A stretch of DNA of 18,669 nt from assembly GCA_019114885.1 (NCBI GenBank), contig DXEQ01000262.1, positions 1 to 18,669 on the forward strand. Reading direction: 5' to 3'. Both the position numbers and the translations under genes were made by a program. Numbering within the stretch: the first letter of the stretch is position 1; the number at the start of each line of letters is the position of its first letter. The notes beneath the pieces were generated by a model. That model worked only from the letters and a program-made list of their open reading frames with translations, had not been told where the DNA came from and searched no databases. Source of the stretch: Candidatus Anaerobutyricum stercoripullorum (GTDB lineage Bacteria; Bacillota; Clostridia; Lachnospirales; Lachnospiraceae). Positions 1-6,496 of the stretch are shown piece by piece.

Positions 1-96
1 CTTAAATTATAATCCGTTTCAATACCTGCGGTCATTACCGCATACTGACATCCGGGCCATAACCTGCGATGCCAGTCGAATATGACCTGTAGATAT

Positions 97-125
97 ATAG
101 TAACACAGTTTTTCCAATCTGTATT
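97..125 (-). promoter_or_regulatory. Candidate leftward promoter for a gene beyond the left edge
   Basis: Read on the minus strand there is a TACTAT -10 element (97-102) preceded by TGT, giving an extended -10. A weak -35, AATACA (120-125), lies 17 bases further upstream. The sequence downstream (1-96) contains no convincing start codon with a ribosome binding site, so the gene served would lie off the window. A small hairpin, TGCGGT/ACCGCA with a 4-base loop (27-42), would fall in the leader. The T-tract region at 109-239 lies immediately upstream. The -35 matches consensus at only three positions, so confidence is modest. Confidence 0.4.
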
Positions 126-239
126 TAGACAATCGAGAGTTTTTGTATGATTTTATTGTCTTTTTGCATGATATTATCGCGTTTTTAAAATTATTTTAAA
201 GCATTTTACATAATATACTTTGAAGGCAAAACTATTTTT
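109..239. repeat. Helically phased T-tracts with an 18-base near-repeat
   Basis: Runs of four or five T begin at 109, 140, 161, 182, 194, 204 and 235. The steps are 31, 21, 21, 12, 10 and 31 bases, close to whole numbers of helical turns. Within this, 140-157 and 161-178 match at 15 of 18 positions and are 21 bases apart. The stretch is visibly far more AT-rich than the rest of the window. On the minus strand these are A-tracts just upstream of the candidate promoter at 97-125, as expected for curved DNA, an UP-type element or paired operator sites. The function is inferred; only the spacing is seen. Confidence 0.5.
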
Positions 240-423
240 CATATTTATTTGTGAATAAAATGTCGAAATCCATTCATTTTATATTCATATTGAATAATCC
301 TGACCGGACTATCATGGCTGAATCAACACCCATCCGGCAGCAGACGCAGCCGAATGCGCGGTCTGCCTTACACGCGCATGCTATGTCGGTCTGGCGATTC
401 TCCTGACGCCCGCCGCGCCTGCA
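240..423. other. Intergenic stretch without a recognisable gene
   Basis: No gene is supported anywhere in 1-423. The AT-rich composition ends near 300, and 300-423 is GC-rich, ending at the stop codon of the methyltransferase. I see no T-run terminator after that stop on the minus strand. A short plus-strand frame from 314 (about 30 codons) has no ribosome binding site. No tRNA or riboswitch fold was recognised. Confidence 0.5.
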
Positions 424-1200
424 TCAGTCGCTCCACTCCCGCTGCCGCAGTGCCTCATACATGAGCACCGTGGCGGCCACGGCGGCGTTCAGCGACTCCA
501 CCTGCCCCTTCATGGGAATCCGGATGCGGCGGTCCGCCTGCGCAGTGAGTTCTGCTGAAAGCCCGTTGCCCTCATTGCCGATAAAGAAGGCGCAGCCGCC
601 CCGGTAATCCTGCCGGTAGAACTCCTGCCCGTCTAAGTGGGCGGCGTAAGTCGTCACTCCCGCCTCTTTGAGGGCTGACAGTACCGGTCCGAAGTCGTCC
701 ACGATCACAAAAGGCACCCGGAAAATAGCGCCCATGGTAGATCGGATGACCTTCGGGTTGTAGGGGTCCACCGATTCCCGGTTCATGATGATTCCGGTCA
801 CCCCCGCTCCCTCGCTGGTGCGTAAGATAGTCCCCATGTTGCCCGGGTCCTGCAGGTTCTCCAACAGAAAAAGACAGGGGCTTGATTCCCCTGTTAATAA
901 AGATTCCAGTGAAACCTCCTGTTTTTTTACGAGGGCCGTCACTCCCTGCGGCGTCTTCGTATCAGACAGATGACGACAGACCGCGTCGCTGATCACCTCA
1001 TAGCGGCATCCCTCCAGCCTGTCCCTGTATTTCTCCGCAAAGGCTTCCGTCACATATACTTCCAGAAGGCGCTCCTTTGGCACCTCAAAGAACATCCGGG
1101 GTCCCTCCACCAGGAAACAGTTCTGCTGGCGTCTGGCCCGGGCGCTGTTTTTCAGATTGATGATATTTTTTACTCTGCTGTTCGATGTGCTTGTTATCAT
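424..1200 (-). CDS. SpoU/TrmH-family 23S rRNA 2'-O-methyltransferase
   Basis: Predicted S-adenosylmethionine-dependent RNA 2'-O-ribose methyltransferase of the SpoU/TrmH (SPOUT) superfamily, probably acting on 23S rRNA in the cytoplasm. With the start at 1200 it is 258 residues. It begins MITSTSNSRVKN, the family's usual opening, and an eL30-like substrate-binding region occupies about residues 1-100. The three SpoU motifs are present: LENLQDPGNMGTILRTSEGAG (the Asn/Arg motif, 113-133), FIGNEGNGLS (206-215) and IPMKGQVESLNAAVAATV (228-245), which forms the trefoil-knot cofactor site. An upstream ATG at 1227 exists, but GGTGGAGG sits just before 1200, so I chose the inner start. It lies 36 bases after the TetR gene and is probably co-transcribed with it. 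The family is certain; the exact rRNA position modified cannot be read from sequence. Confidence 0.92.
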   Translation of the reverse strand: MITSTSNSRVKNIINLKNSARARRQQNCFLVEGPRMFFEVPKERLLEVYVTEAFAEKYRDRLEGCRYEVISDAVCRHLSDTKTPQGVTALVKKQEVSLESLLTGESSPCLFLLENLQDPGNMGTILRTSEGAGVTGIIMNRESVDPYNPKVIRSTMGAIFRVPFVIVDDFGPVLSALKEAGVTTYAAHLDGQEFYRQDYRGGCAFFIGNEGNGLSAELTAQADRRIRIPMKGQVESLNAAVAATVLMYEALRQREWSD

Positions 1201-1236
1201 TTTCCTCCACCTGTTGCTGCGTTCCATGCCGCATCT

Positions 1237-1764
1237 TTACTCATATATCTTCTTTATGACGAGGTACAGCTTCCGGATCACCTCGTCCACACTCTCTTTA
1301 TAATCACTCTCTATCCATTCCAGAATATACTGGGTGATGCCGATCACCAGAAAGTGCCGCAGAAATTCCTCGTTTTCCGTCTCCTGCTCTCCCGCCTCCG
1401 GACAGGGGCTGCAGGTACAGTTCATGCTCAGTCTGACCACCGGGTAGATTGCCCGGCGCATATAGCTGCTCTCCACATTTACCAGCATATTTTTTATGAT
1501 GATCCGGTTATTCTTCATCCAGTACAAAAACCTTTCCATGGCCGCCTCCCAGGACGTCTCCTGATCCATGCGGCTCTCCCGGAGCAGTTCGTACTCAAAT
1601 GCCCGGGCCATCAGATCGTAAATATTGTCATAATAATAATAAAAAGTCTGCCGATTCACCCCACACTGCTCGGCAATCTTCTGAATCGTGATCTTCGGAA
1701 ACGGATACTTTCTGAGAAGTTCCATGAAAGCGACACACAGCGACGTTTCCGTTTTTTTTCTCAT
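1237..1764 (-). CDS. TetR/AcrR-family transcriptional regulator
   Basis: A 175-residue one-component DNA-binding regulator. The N-terminal helix-turn-helix is typical of TetR proteins: ITIQKIAEQCGVNRQTFYYYYDN at about residues 20-42, where helix 3 carries the NRQTFYYYY recognition segment. The remaining helical part (about 50-175) would bind a ligand and dimerise; its style resembles the DhaS-like C-terminal domains common in Clostridia. An unusual CTCSPC cluster (C-x-C-x2-C) near residues 108-113 sits in an acidic loop and could bind a metal or sense redox state, but that is inference. The start at 1764 has AGGAGG seven bases upstream; the longer frame to 1860 would translate through a palindromic element and is rejected. 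It precedes the rRNA methyltransferase by 36 bases. The target genes are unknown. Confidence 0.88.
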   Translation of the reverse strand: MRKKTETSLCVAFMELLRKYPFPKITIQKIAEQCGVNRQTFYYYYDNIYDLMARAFEYELLRESRMDQETSWEAAMERFLYWMKNNRIIIKNMLVNVESSYMRRAIYPVVRLSMNCTCSPCPEAGEQETENEEFLRHFLVIGITQYILEWIESDYKESVDEVIRKLYLVIKKIYE

Positions 1765-1801
1765 TTTTCTTCCTCCTGGTCTGCTTTTTGTGAAACAAGA
1801 A

Positions 1802-1923
1802 AGAATCCTGCCTTGCAGGATTCTCCGCCTGCGGCGGGTCGCGGGAGCGACATCTTCCAATCCGCCGCAGTGCGATCCCCGCGGAGCGCTTTTATTCCAT
1901 AGGAATACAGTTTCCTATGGAAT
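1802..1923. repeat. Palindromic element of three hairpins upstream of the TetR gene
   Basis: Three inverted repeats lie back to back. The first is AGAATCCTGC/GCAGGATTCT (10 bp, 3-base loop, 1802-1824). The second is CTGCGGCGG/CCGCCGCAG (9 bp, 1829-1837 with 1862-1870), enclosing a smaller stem GTCGC/GCGAC (1838-1851). The third is ATTCCATAGGAA/TTCCTATGGAAT (12 bp, 6-base loop, 1894-1923). All stems are perfect. On the minus strand the first hairpin is followed by TTCTTGTTT, so it could act as a weak terminator or attenuator in the TetR leader. Alternatives are a dispersed REP/MITE-like element or TetR operator sites. No clear -35/-10 pair was found here. Confidence 0.6.
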
Positions 1924-1924
1924 G

Positions 1925-1960
1925 AAAAACTGCCGTACCGGTCTGATTCCTGTACGGCAG
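1925..1960 (-). terminator. Rho-independent terminator of the cdaA-cdaR operon
   Basis: On the minus strand a 9-bp perfect stem, CTGCCGTAC/GTACGGCAG, with a 13-base loop is followed by five T residues (1925-1929). It begins ten bases after the cdaR stop codon. It separates the c-di-AMP genes from the TetR gene and ends the operon before any glmM. Confidence 0.85.
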
Positions 1961-1969
1961 TCTCACACG

Positions 1970-3205
1970 CTACTCTATCGTCAAAGTGACTCTCGGCGTG
2001 GCATTCACCGTCACTCCGTCCACTTCTTTTACATGAATCCGCACACTGTGCTCGCCCTCATCCAGATCTGACAGATCCACCCACGGTGTAAAATCCGCGA
2101 TCTTCAGCTCCTTGACCAGCGACTCCGCCCCGTCAACCCGGATGGAGTAGTCGTTGCCGCTGCCAAAGGAAACAGTGCGGTTGTTCCTTCCCCGGATGCT
2201 GATATCGGACTCTGTGAAAGTCAGCCGGCGGGTGATGCGCTTCTCAATGGTGGCCTGCACCTTCACATCCTGGGTATCGTCCGCCAGAATGACGTCCTCC
2301 GGCAGATAATCCTCATCCAGAGTGATGTCCGCCTCATAGCTCTGCGTCAGTCCTTCCACAGAAATGTTCGGGAGAGTGATGGATGAGATGTCATCAATCA
2401 CATCGTCCGGCGCCGCGATGAGAATCTGCTTCGGCTCATAATCGAAGGAAGTCAGCTCGTAACCGTCCGCCGGTGTCCCCACATACTGCTGGTTCACCTT
2501 GACCATCTTTGTCTTCCAGAGATTGACGAGAACGTTGATGGAGGCTGTGTCCATCTCGATCTGCGTACTGTCTATGATTTCTCCTTCTTTATCGTAAAGC
2601 ACCGGGTCCGCCGTGGTCGTCACATCATGACTGATGCCGTCGATATCCACATAAGCCCGAATCTCCTCGGCGCTGGAAAGCAGATTCTCCGGCCCGGTCA
2701 CCTTCACCAGGTTCGGGGTTCCCGTCTTGCTGCCCACGGCATAGCCGTCCGCCGGACTGCCCTCCAGAATGATATTGACAGGCACACTGATGCTGACCAC
2801 CGCGTCCTTCTTGATCTTCATGGTATTTACATTGCCCAGAGTGATCTCCAACTGATTGGCGTACTTTTTTGCAGTCACGTCGATGGGAACCGCGTCCACC
2901 TCCGACAGCTTGGAAAAATCCGCCACCGCCTGAAAATCCGTGGCTGTCATATCATTCAGGATACTGCGCTTCCCTTCCACGGTGATGGTCACCTCATCGC
3001 CTTCCAGCACCTCATAGGCATAGCCCAAATCTGTCAGCGCATTTTCATTGACGATCTGCACCGGGATTCCGCTGAATCTCTCCGTCCTGACCGGATCGTT
3101 GATATTGGCCACCAGCAGCCAGATCAGTATGGCGATAAAAACGGAAAGGACCTTCATTCCGGTATTATTGTTCTTTATTTTTAGCAGGCTTTTCAGGTCT
3201 TTCAT
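1970..3205 (-). CDS. cdaR: CdaR: YbbR-domain regulator of diadenylate cyclase
   Basis: Membrane-anchored regulatory partner of the diadenylate cyclase CdaA (411 residues). A short cytoplasmic start is followed by one transmembrane helix at about residues 17-35 (MKVLSVFIAILIWLLVANI). The rest is an extracellular chain of about four YbbR repeats (roughly 45-125, 135-225, 230-320, 325-410). The repeats are seen in recurring strand patterns such as IPVQIVNENA, VPVNIILEGSPADGY and VNQQYVGTPADGY. In Bacillus and Listeria, CdaR binds CdaA and tunes c-di-AMP production; that role is inferred here from architecture and linkage. Its start at 3205 lies 41 bases inside the cdaA coding region, so translation is probably coupled. 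A terminator follows directly; glmM, the usual third gene, is absent at this site. Confidence 0.93.
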   Translation of the reverse strand: MKDLKSLLKIKNNNTGMKVLSVFIAILIWLLVANINDPVRTERFSGIPVQIVNENALTDLGYAYEVLEGDEVTITVEGKRSILNDMTATDFQAVADFSKLSEVDAVPIDVTAKKYANQLEITLGNVNTMKIKKDAVVSISVPVNIILEGSPADGYAVGSKTGTPNLVKVTGPENLLSSAEEIRAYVDIDGISHDVTTTADPVLYDKEGEIIDSTQIEMDTASINVLVNLWKTKMVKVNQQYVGTPADGYELTSFDYEPKQILIAAPDDVIDDISSITLPNISVEGLTQSYEADITLDEDYLPEDVILADDTQDVKVQATIEKRITRRLTFTESDISIRGRNNRTVSFGSGNDYSIRVDGAESLVKELKIADFTPWVDLSDLDEGEHSVRIHVKEVDGVTVNATPRVTLTIE

Positions 3206-4076
3206 TCCGCAACAATCCTTTCCATTTCTTTAAAACATCCATGCTGCCCGTGGACTCCGGCCGCAGCAGATTAAGCCGCTCTTTCAGCTCATCTCTGGTC
3301 AGATTCCGGCTGAGACGTCCCTCTCTGGCCACGGACACCGCTCCGGTCTCCTCAGAGACCACGATGGTCGTGCTGTCGGACACCTCGCTGATGCCCACCG
3401 CCGCCCGGTGTCTGGTACCCAGCTCCTTGCCCAGCTCCATGCTGTCCGTCAGCGGCAGATAACAGGTCGCCGATACGACCCGGCTGCCCCGGATGATCAC
3501 CGCTCCGTCATGGAGAGGTGTGTTATGTTCAAAAATATTGATCAGCAGCTGGCTGCTCACAATGCCGTCCACCGCAATACCGGTCCTCTCATACTCGCCG
3601 AGAGCCACCTTCTGCTCGATGACGATGAGCGCGCCAGTCTTTACCTTGCTCATCTCGAAAACTGCGCGCACGATCTCCGTCACAGCCTTCTCCGTAAGAA
3701 ATGTCTTCTCCGTCCCCTCATCCTCGGAAGAGAAGATAAAGGTGCGGAAGAAGTTCTTCCTTCCCAGCTGTTCCAGCGCCCGCCGCAGCTCCGGCTGGAA
3801 GATGACGATCGCCGCCATGATACCCACACTTAATGAGTTGGACAGCAGCCAGGCAATGGTATCCAACTGGAAGATCACCGCCGCCAGCGCAAAAAGCAGA
3901 AGGACGATGATCCCCTTAAAGAGAGTCCACGCCCGCGTCAGCTGCAGCCACTTTATGATCTGATAGACAATGACGCTGATGATGATGATCTCAACAATGT
4001 CTGTGATCCCGATTCTTGAAAGCGAAAACCGGAACAAATATTTCTGTATTAAACCAAGAATTCCCTCAAAATTCAT
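3165..4076 (-). CDS. cdaA: CdaA: membrane diadenylate cyclase making c-di-AMP
   Basis: Condenses two ATP into the second messenger c-di-AMP, which controls potassium and osmolyte transport and cell-wall homeostasis in Firmicutes. With the ATG at 4076 (MNFEGILGL) the protein has 303 residues. Three transmembrane helices fill about residues 25-95, and the DAC domain follows. Both catalytic signatures are intact: DGA in TPLHDGAVII (190-192 in this numbering) and RHR in GTRHRAAVG (222-224). The frame also allows a TTG five codons earlier, but the GGAG motif overlaps that TTG and is spaced correctly for the ATG at 4076. It follows the polytopic membrane gene by 68 bases and overlaps cdaR by 41 bases. 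The C-terminal tail is basic (KKWKGLLRNERPEKPAKNKEQ). Function is very secure from the motifs and the cdaR linkage. Confidence 0.97.
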   Translation of the reverse strand: MNFEGILGLIQKYLFRFSLSRIGITDIVEIIIISVIVYQIIKWLQLTRAWTLFKGIIVLLLFALAAVIFQLDTIAWLLSNSLSVGIMAAIVIFQPELRRALEQLGRKNFFRTFIFSSEDEGTEKTFLTEKAVTEIVRAVFEMSKVKTGALIVIEQKVALGEYERTGIAVDGIVSSQLLINIFEHNTPLHDGAVIIRGSRVVSATCYLPLTDSMELGKELGTRHRAAVGISEVSDSTTIVVSEETGAVSVAREGRLSRNLTRDELKERLNLLRPESTGSMDVLKKWKGLLRNERPEKPAKNKEQ

Positions 4077-4144
4077 ACAATTCGTCTCCAACTATATGTT
4101 CTGCCATACACAGCAGCTTCCTCCACAACATTTCCAAAATGCTG

Positions 4145-5179
4145 CTATGTTCCGTCATCTTCTGTCTCATATCCGATATCTGATGAATCCTCCCCGGACT
4201 CCTCCGTACCGGGCTCTTCCGGTCCGTCCTGCTTCTGCGCTCCGGACTCTCCGTCTTCCGGCACAATGTCGGTGACACTCCGCTCCTCCCTGGCAGCCTT
4301 GATCTTCGGGACTGCCTTGACGAAGTAAATGTATTCGTCATCCTCAAAGGAAACCTTCTCAATCCGGGAAAAGTCGCCGATCCCCTGGAAGAACTGCACC
4401 ACCGTCGCCAGCCCCATGGCCAGCACGATCTCCAGAAATACCCGCCAGATCGTATAATCCAACTCGAAAATCAGCCGTCCGAAAAGAAGGAGCACCGCCA
4501 GAGATACATTTCCTATGATGATGGAAAACATCCACGCCTTCTCATGAAACATCTGATAGAGGATCGTGGATAAAAACACCACCAGGCAAAAGGTGATCAG
4601 AAGGAGCAGCAGCTTCCGGTCAATGACCAGCAGGCTGATGATGCGGGACATGCCAATGCCCGGCTCCAGATTCTCCGTGGTGGTAAGAAGCGCGCTGGCG
4701 TCCTTCGTATACAGGCCGAGAAAATACAGCACGATCCCTGCCGCCATGGGCAGAATCCCGCCAAAACCGGCGGTCATCCCCAGGATCACCGGCAGGAAGT
4801 ACTCCAGCTTCAGGTAAAACAGCACCGGAGTCAGTATGATAATAAATGCGTATCTCCCGTCCACCCGGACAAAAAGGAGATAGCAGATGATAAAAAACAG
4901 CAGAAACATGACGGATATCTCCGCCGACACGCTGAAAAGATCGAGAAAGATCAGACAGGCCGCCGAGTAAAAACAGAAAGACAACGGCAAAAACGCCTGC
5001 ACGACCGACACGATCAGAAACACCCACGGCCGGTTCACCGCCTCATTATAAGGAAACATGCCCTGCACCAGACAAAGCATGAGGAAGGAAAATACCAGCT
5101 TCAGGGCAGGCTCCGCATACTCCGCATGCTTTTGATAAAACGCTTTTATATTTTCTTTTAAATAAACCAACTGTGCCAT
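4145..5179 (-). CDS. Polytopic membrane protein of unknown function, upstream of cdaA
   Basis: A 344-residue protein with about nine hydrophobic segments (near residues 23-40, 51-69, 70-84, 86-105, 110-122, 128-156, 190-207, 216-235, 237-260). A cytoplasmic tail follows, with the conserved-looking motif FEDDEYIYFVKAVPKIK (278-294) and then a strongly acidic end rich in E, D, G and S. I recall similar proteins next to cdaA in other Lachnospiraceae but know no assigned function. The start at 5179 is chosen because an AGGATG-like site precedes it at seven bases; an ATG three codons earlier is too close to that site. It starts 18 bases after the preceding gene's stop and ends 68 bases before cdaA, in the same operon. 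A role in controlling or scaffolding c-di-AMP synthesis is inferred from linkage only. Confidence 0.8.
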   Translation of the reverse strand: MAQLVYLKENIKAFYQKHAEYAEPALKLVFSFLMLCLVQGMFPYNEAVNRPWVFLIVSVVQAFLPLSFCFYSAACLIFLDLFSVSAEISVMFLLFFIICYLLFVRVDGRYAFIIILTPVLFYLKLEYFLPVILGMTAGFGGILPMAAGIVLYFLGLYTKDASALLTTTENLEPGIGMSRIISLLVIDRKLLLLLITFCLVVFLSTILYQMFHEKAWMFSIIIGNVSLAVLLLFGRLIFELDYTIWRVFLEIVLAMGLATVVQFFQGIGDFSRIEKVSFEDDEYIYFVKAVPKIKAAREERSVTDIVPEDGESGAQKQDGPEEPGTEESGEDSSDIGYETEDDGT

Positions 5180-5197
5180 ATGCAACATCCTGTCTTT

Positions 5198-5638
5198 CTA
5201 TCGTAATACTTCCCCGTCTTCTTTCTCTTCCACATCCTTCTTCTGCATGTCTTCTCCGTCCAGATACTTCTTCAATGCATAGAGCTTCCGGTCATACCGG
5301 CTCACATTCCGCAGCATCCGCAGATACCGCTTCCTCTGAATCACAAAGGTGGCGATCAGGCTGATTGCCAGAATCACACCGTACACGATCAGCAGACGAA
5401 GGAAAATCCTGTTATAAGAAAAGGCCAGCCCTTCCGTTATGATATTGGAATAATAGCGCGTCATATATATGCCCGCGCCCAGCACACAGGCTGTCGTCAC
5501 CGCAAAGAAGCTGCCCAGAAGCTTGAGGCTTAAATAGGTCCGCAGACTGTAGCGGTGCATCTTCAGCTCCTTCTTCCCCGGCCCCTTCTCATAGACTGCC
5601 AGCCTGGTCATCCGGTGTACTTTTGGTATATCGATCAT
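5198..5638 (-). CDS. Two-helix membrane protein of unknown function, first gene of cdaA operon
   Basis: A 146-residue protein from the start at 5638 (MIDIPKVHRMTRLAVYEKGPGKKE). A basic, soluble N-terminus precedes two transmembrane helices at about residues 39-58 and 81-100. A charged C-terminal part (RKRYLRMLRNVSRYDRKLYALKKYLDGED, then a run of K, E and D) is likely helical and cytoplasmic. The frame is open to 5719 and two upstream ATGs exist, but AAAGGG nine bases before 5638 and the VHRM(T/A)RLAVYEKGPG-type opening I recall from Lachnospiraceae relatives favour this start. It is the first gene after the promoter at 5746-5775. No known domain is recognised; linkage to cdaA suggests a part in envelope or c-di-AMP physiology. 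Confidence 0.72.
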   Translation of the reverse strand: MIDIPKVHRMTRLAVYEKGPGKKELKMHRYSLRTYLSLKLLGSFFAVTTACVLGAGIYMTRYYSNIITEGLAFSYNRIFLRLLIVYGVILAISLIATFVIQRKRYLRMLRNVSRYDRKLYALKKYLDGEDMQKKDVEEKEDGEVLR

Positions 5639-5702
5639 ATCTATCACCCTTTCCAGGCCGCCCGCGGCCTCTTTTACAACATGCATCCTCTTTTCTTTCC
5701 GG

Positions 5703-5738
5703 ATGATACCGCGAATCACTCCGTACGCATGGTATCAT
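5703..5738 (-). promoter_or_regulatory. Hairpin at the 5' end of the cdaA operon leader
   Basis: ATGATACC (5703-5710) and GGTATCAT (5731-5738) form a perfect 8-bp stem, extended by GCG/CGC (5711-5713 with 5726-5728) across a two-base bulge. The predicted transcription start from the promoter at 5746-5775 falls at about 5739. The hairpin would therefore be the first thing in the transcript. It may stabilise the mRNA, or mark an operator just downstream of the start site. Confidence 0.5.
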
Positions 5739-5745
5739 TTCATTA

Positions 5746-5775
5746 AGTATAACATGTTTATTCCATGAATTACAA
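5746..5775 (-). promoter_or_regulatory. Promoter of the cdaA-cdaR operon
   Basis: On the minus strand TTGTAA (-35, 5770-5775), an 18-base spacer and TATACT (-10, 5746-5751) preceded by TGT as an extended -10. It lies between the greA terminator and the first operon gene, and no other promoter is evident before cdaA. Confidence 0.7.
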
Positions 5776-5800
5776 CGGAAATCTGAAAAACGCTTCTTAT

Positions 5801-5864
5801 ATAAAAGGAACTGCCGCCAGATGAAATACCAGTATGATTCTGATATCTCACCTGTGCGGCAGTT
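5801..5864 (-). terminator. Terminator after greA, possibly bidirectional
   Basis: AACTGCCGC (5809-5817) pairs with GCGGCAGTT (5856-5864), and CAG/CTG extends the stem past a one-base bulge. On the minus strand it is followed by CCTTTTATAT. On the plus strand a run of six T follows within three bases. It starts 18 bases after the greA stop codon. Confidence 0.7.
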
Positions 5865-5881
5865 ATCTTTTTTGTATCTTA

Positions 5882-6379
5882 TTACATATCCACTCTTGAG
5901 ATCTCAAGTACCTTGTAACGGGAGATACCGTCTGCACTCTCCACTTCGATCTCCTGTCCGACCTTGGCTCCCACCAGAGCCTTGCCCAGCGGGGATTCGT
6001 TGGAGATCAGTCCCTTCATGATATCCGACTCTGTGGAACCTACAATGCGGTACTCCAGCTCCTCGTCGAACTCTTCGTCATAGAACTTCACCGAACTTCC
6101 GATACTGACCGTATCCTTATCGAAGGTCGACTCATCGATCACTTCCGCATTTCTGATGATCTTCTCCAGTTCCTCAATCTTGGCTTCAATGGAACGTTGC
6201 TCATCCTTGGCTGCATCATACTCTGCGTTCTCGGATAAGTCGCCCTGCTCTCTCGCTTCCTTGATCTTCTGCGCGATCTCTTTTCTCTTTACGACCTTCA
6301 GATCCTGAAGCTCATCCTCCAGAGCCTGCATTCCCTTGCTCGTCAGGATATGTTTCTTACTTTCTACCATAGCTCTCAT
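5882..6379 (-). CDS. greA: GreA transcript cleavage/elongation factor
   Basis: Rescues backtracked RNA polymerase by stimulating cleavage of the nascent RNA through the secondary channel. At 165 residues it is close to the family's usual size of about 158. The N-terminal antiparallel coiled coil covers about residues 14-80. Its tip motif GDLSENAEYDAAKDEQ (46-61) carries the acidic Asp/Glu pair that positions the catalytic magnesium. The C-terminal FKBP-like domain (about 85-165) contains SPLGKALVGAKVGQEIEV (129-146). The start at 6379 has AAAGG five bases upstream; an ATG three codons later (MVESKKH) is also possible. It has its own strong promoter although dusB reads toward it without a terminator, and it ends at a hairpin terminator. 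Confidence 0.97.
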   Translation of the reverse strand: MRAMVESKKHILTSKGMQALEDELQDLKVVKRKEIAQKIKEAREQGDLSENAEYDAAKDEQRSIEAKIEELEKIIRNAEVIDESTFDKDTVSIGSSVKFYDEEFDEELEYRIVGSTESDIMKGLISNESPLGKALVGAKVGQEIEVESADGISRYKVLEISRVDM

Positions 6380-6438
6380 CTACACCTTTCTTGTTACAAC
6401 TCACCTGTCAAATGTCTCGCGACACCACATAGACAATG

Positions 6439-6467
6439 ATTATAATGCAATTTAATTTGATTGTCAA
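6439..6467 (-). promoter_or_regulatory. Near-perfect sigma-A promoter for greA
   Basis: TTGACA (-35, 6462-6467), exactly 17 bases, then TATAAT (-10, 6439-6444), both full consensus on the minus strand. The predicted start lies about 55 bases before the greA start codon. It implies strong, constitutive greA expression independent of the argF-dusB operon. Confidence 0.92.
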
Positions 6468-6496
6468 CGCCGGAAAATGTCCCTTTACCTGTCCCT

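Noticed and set aside
970..1902. 310-codon plus-strand open frame opposite the methyltransferase and TetR genes
   Set aside because: Antisense shadow of two well-supported minus-strand genes. The protein has no recognisable domain and there is no ribosome binding site or promoter.
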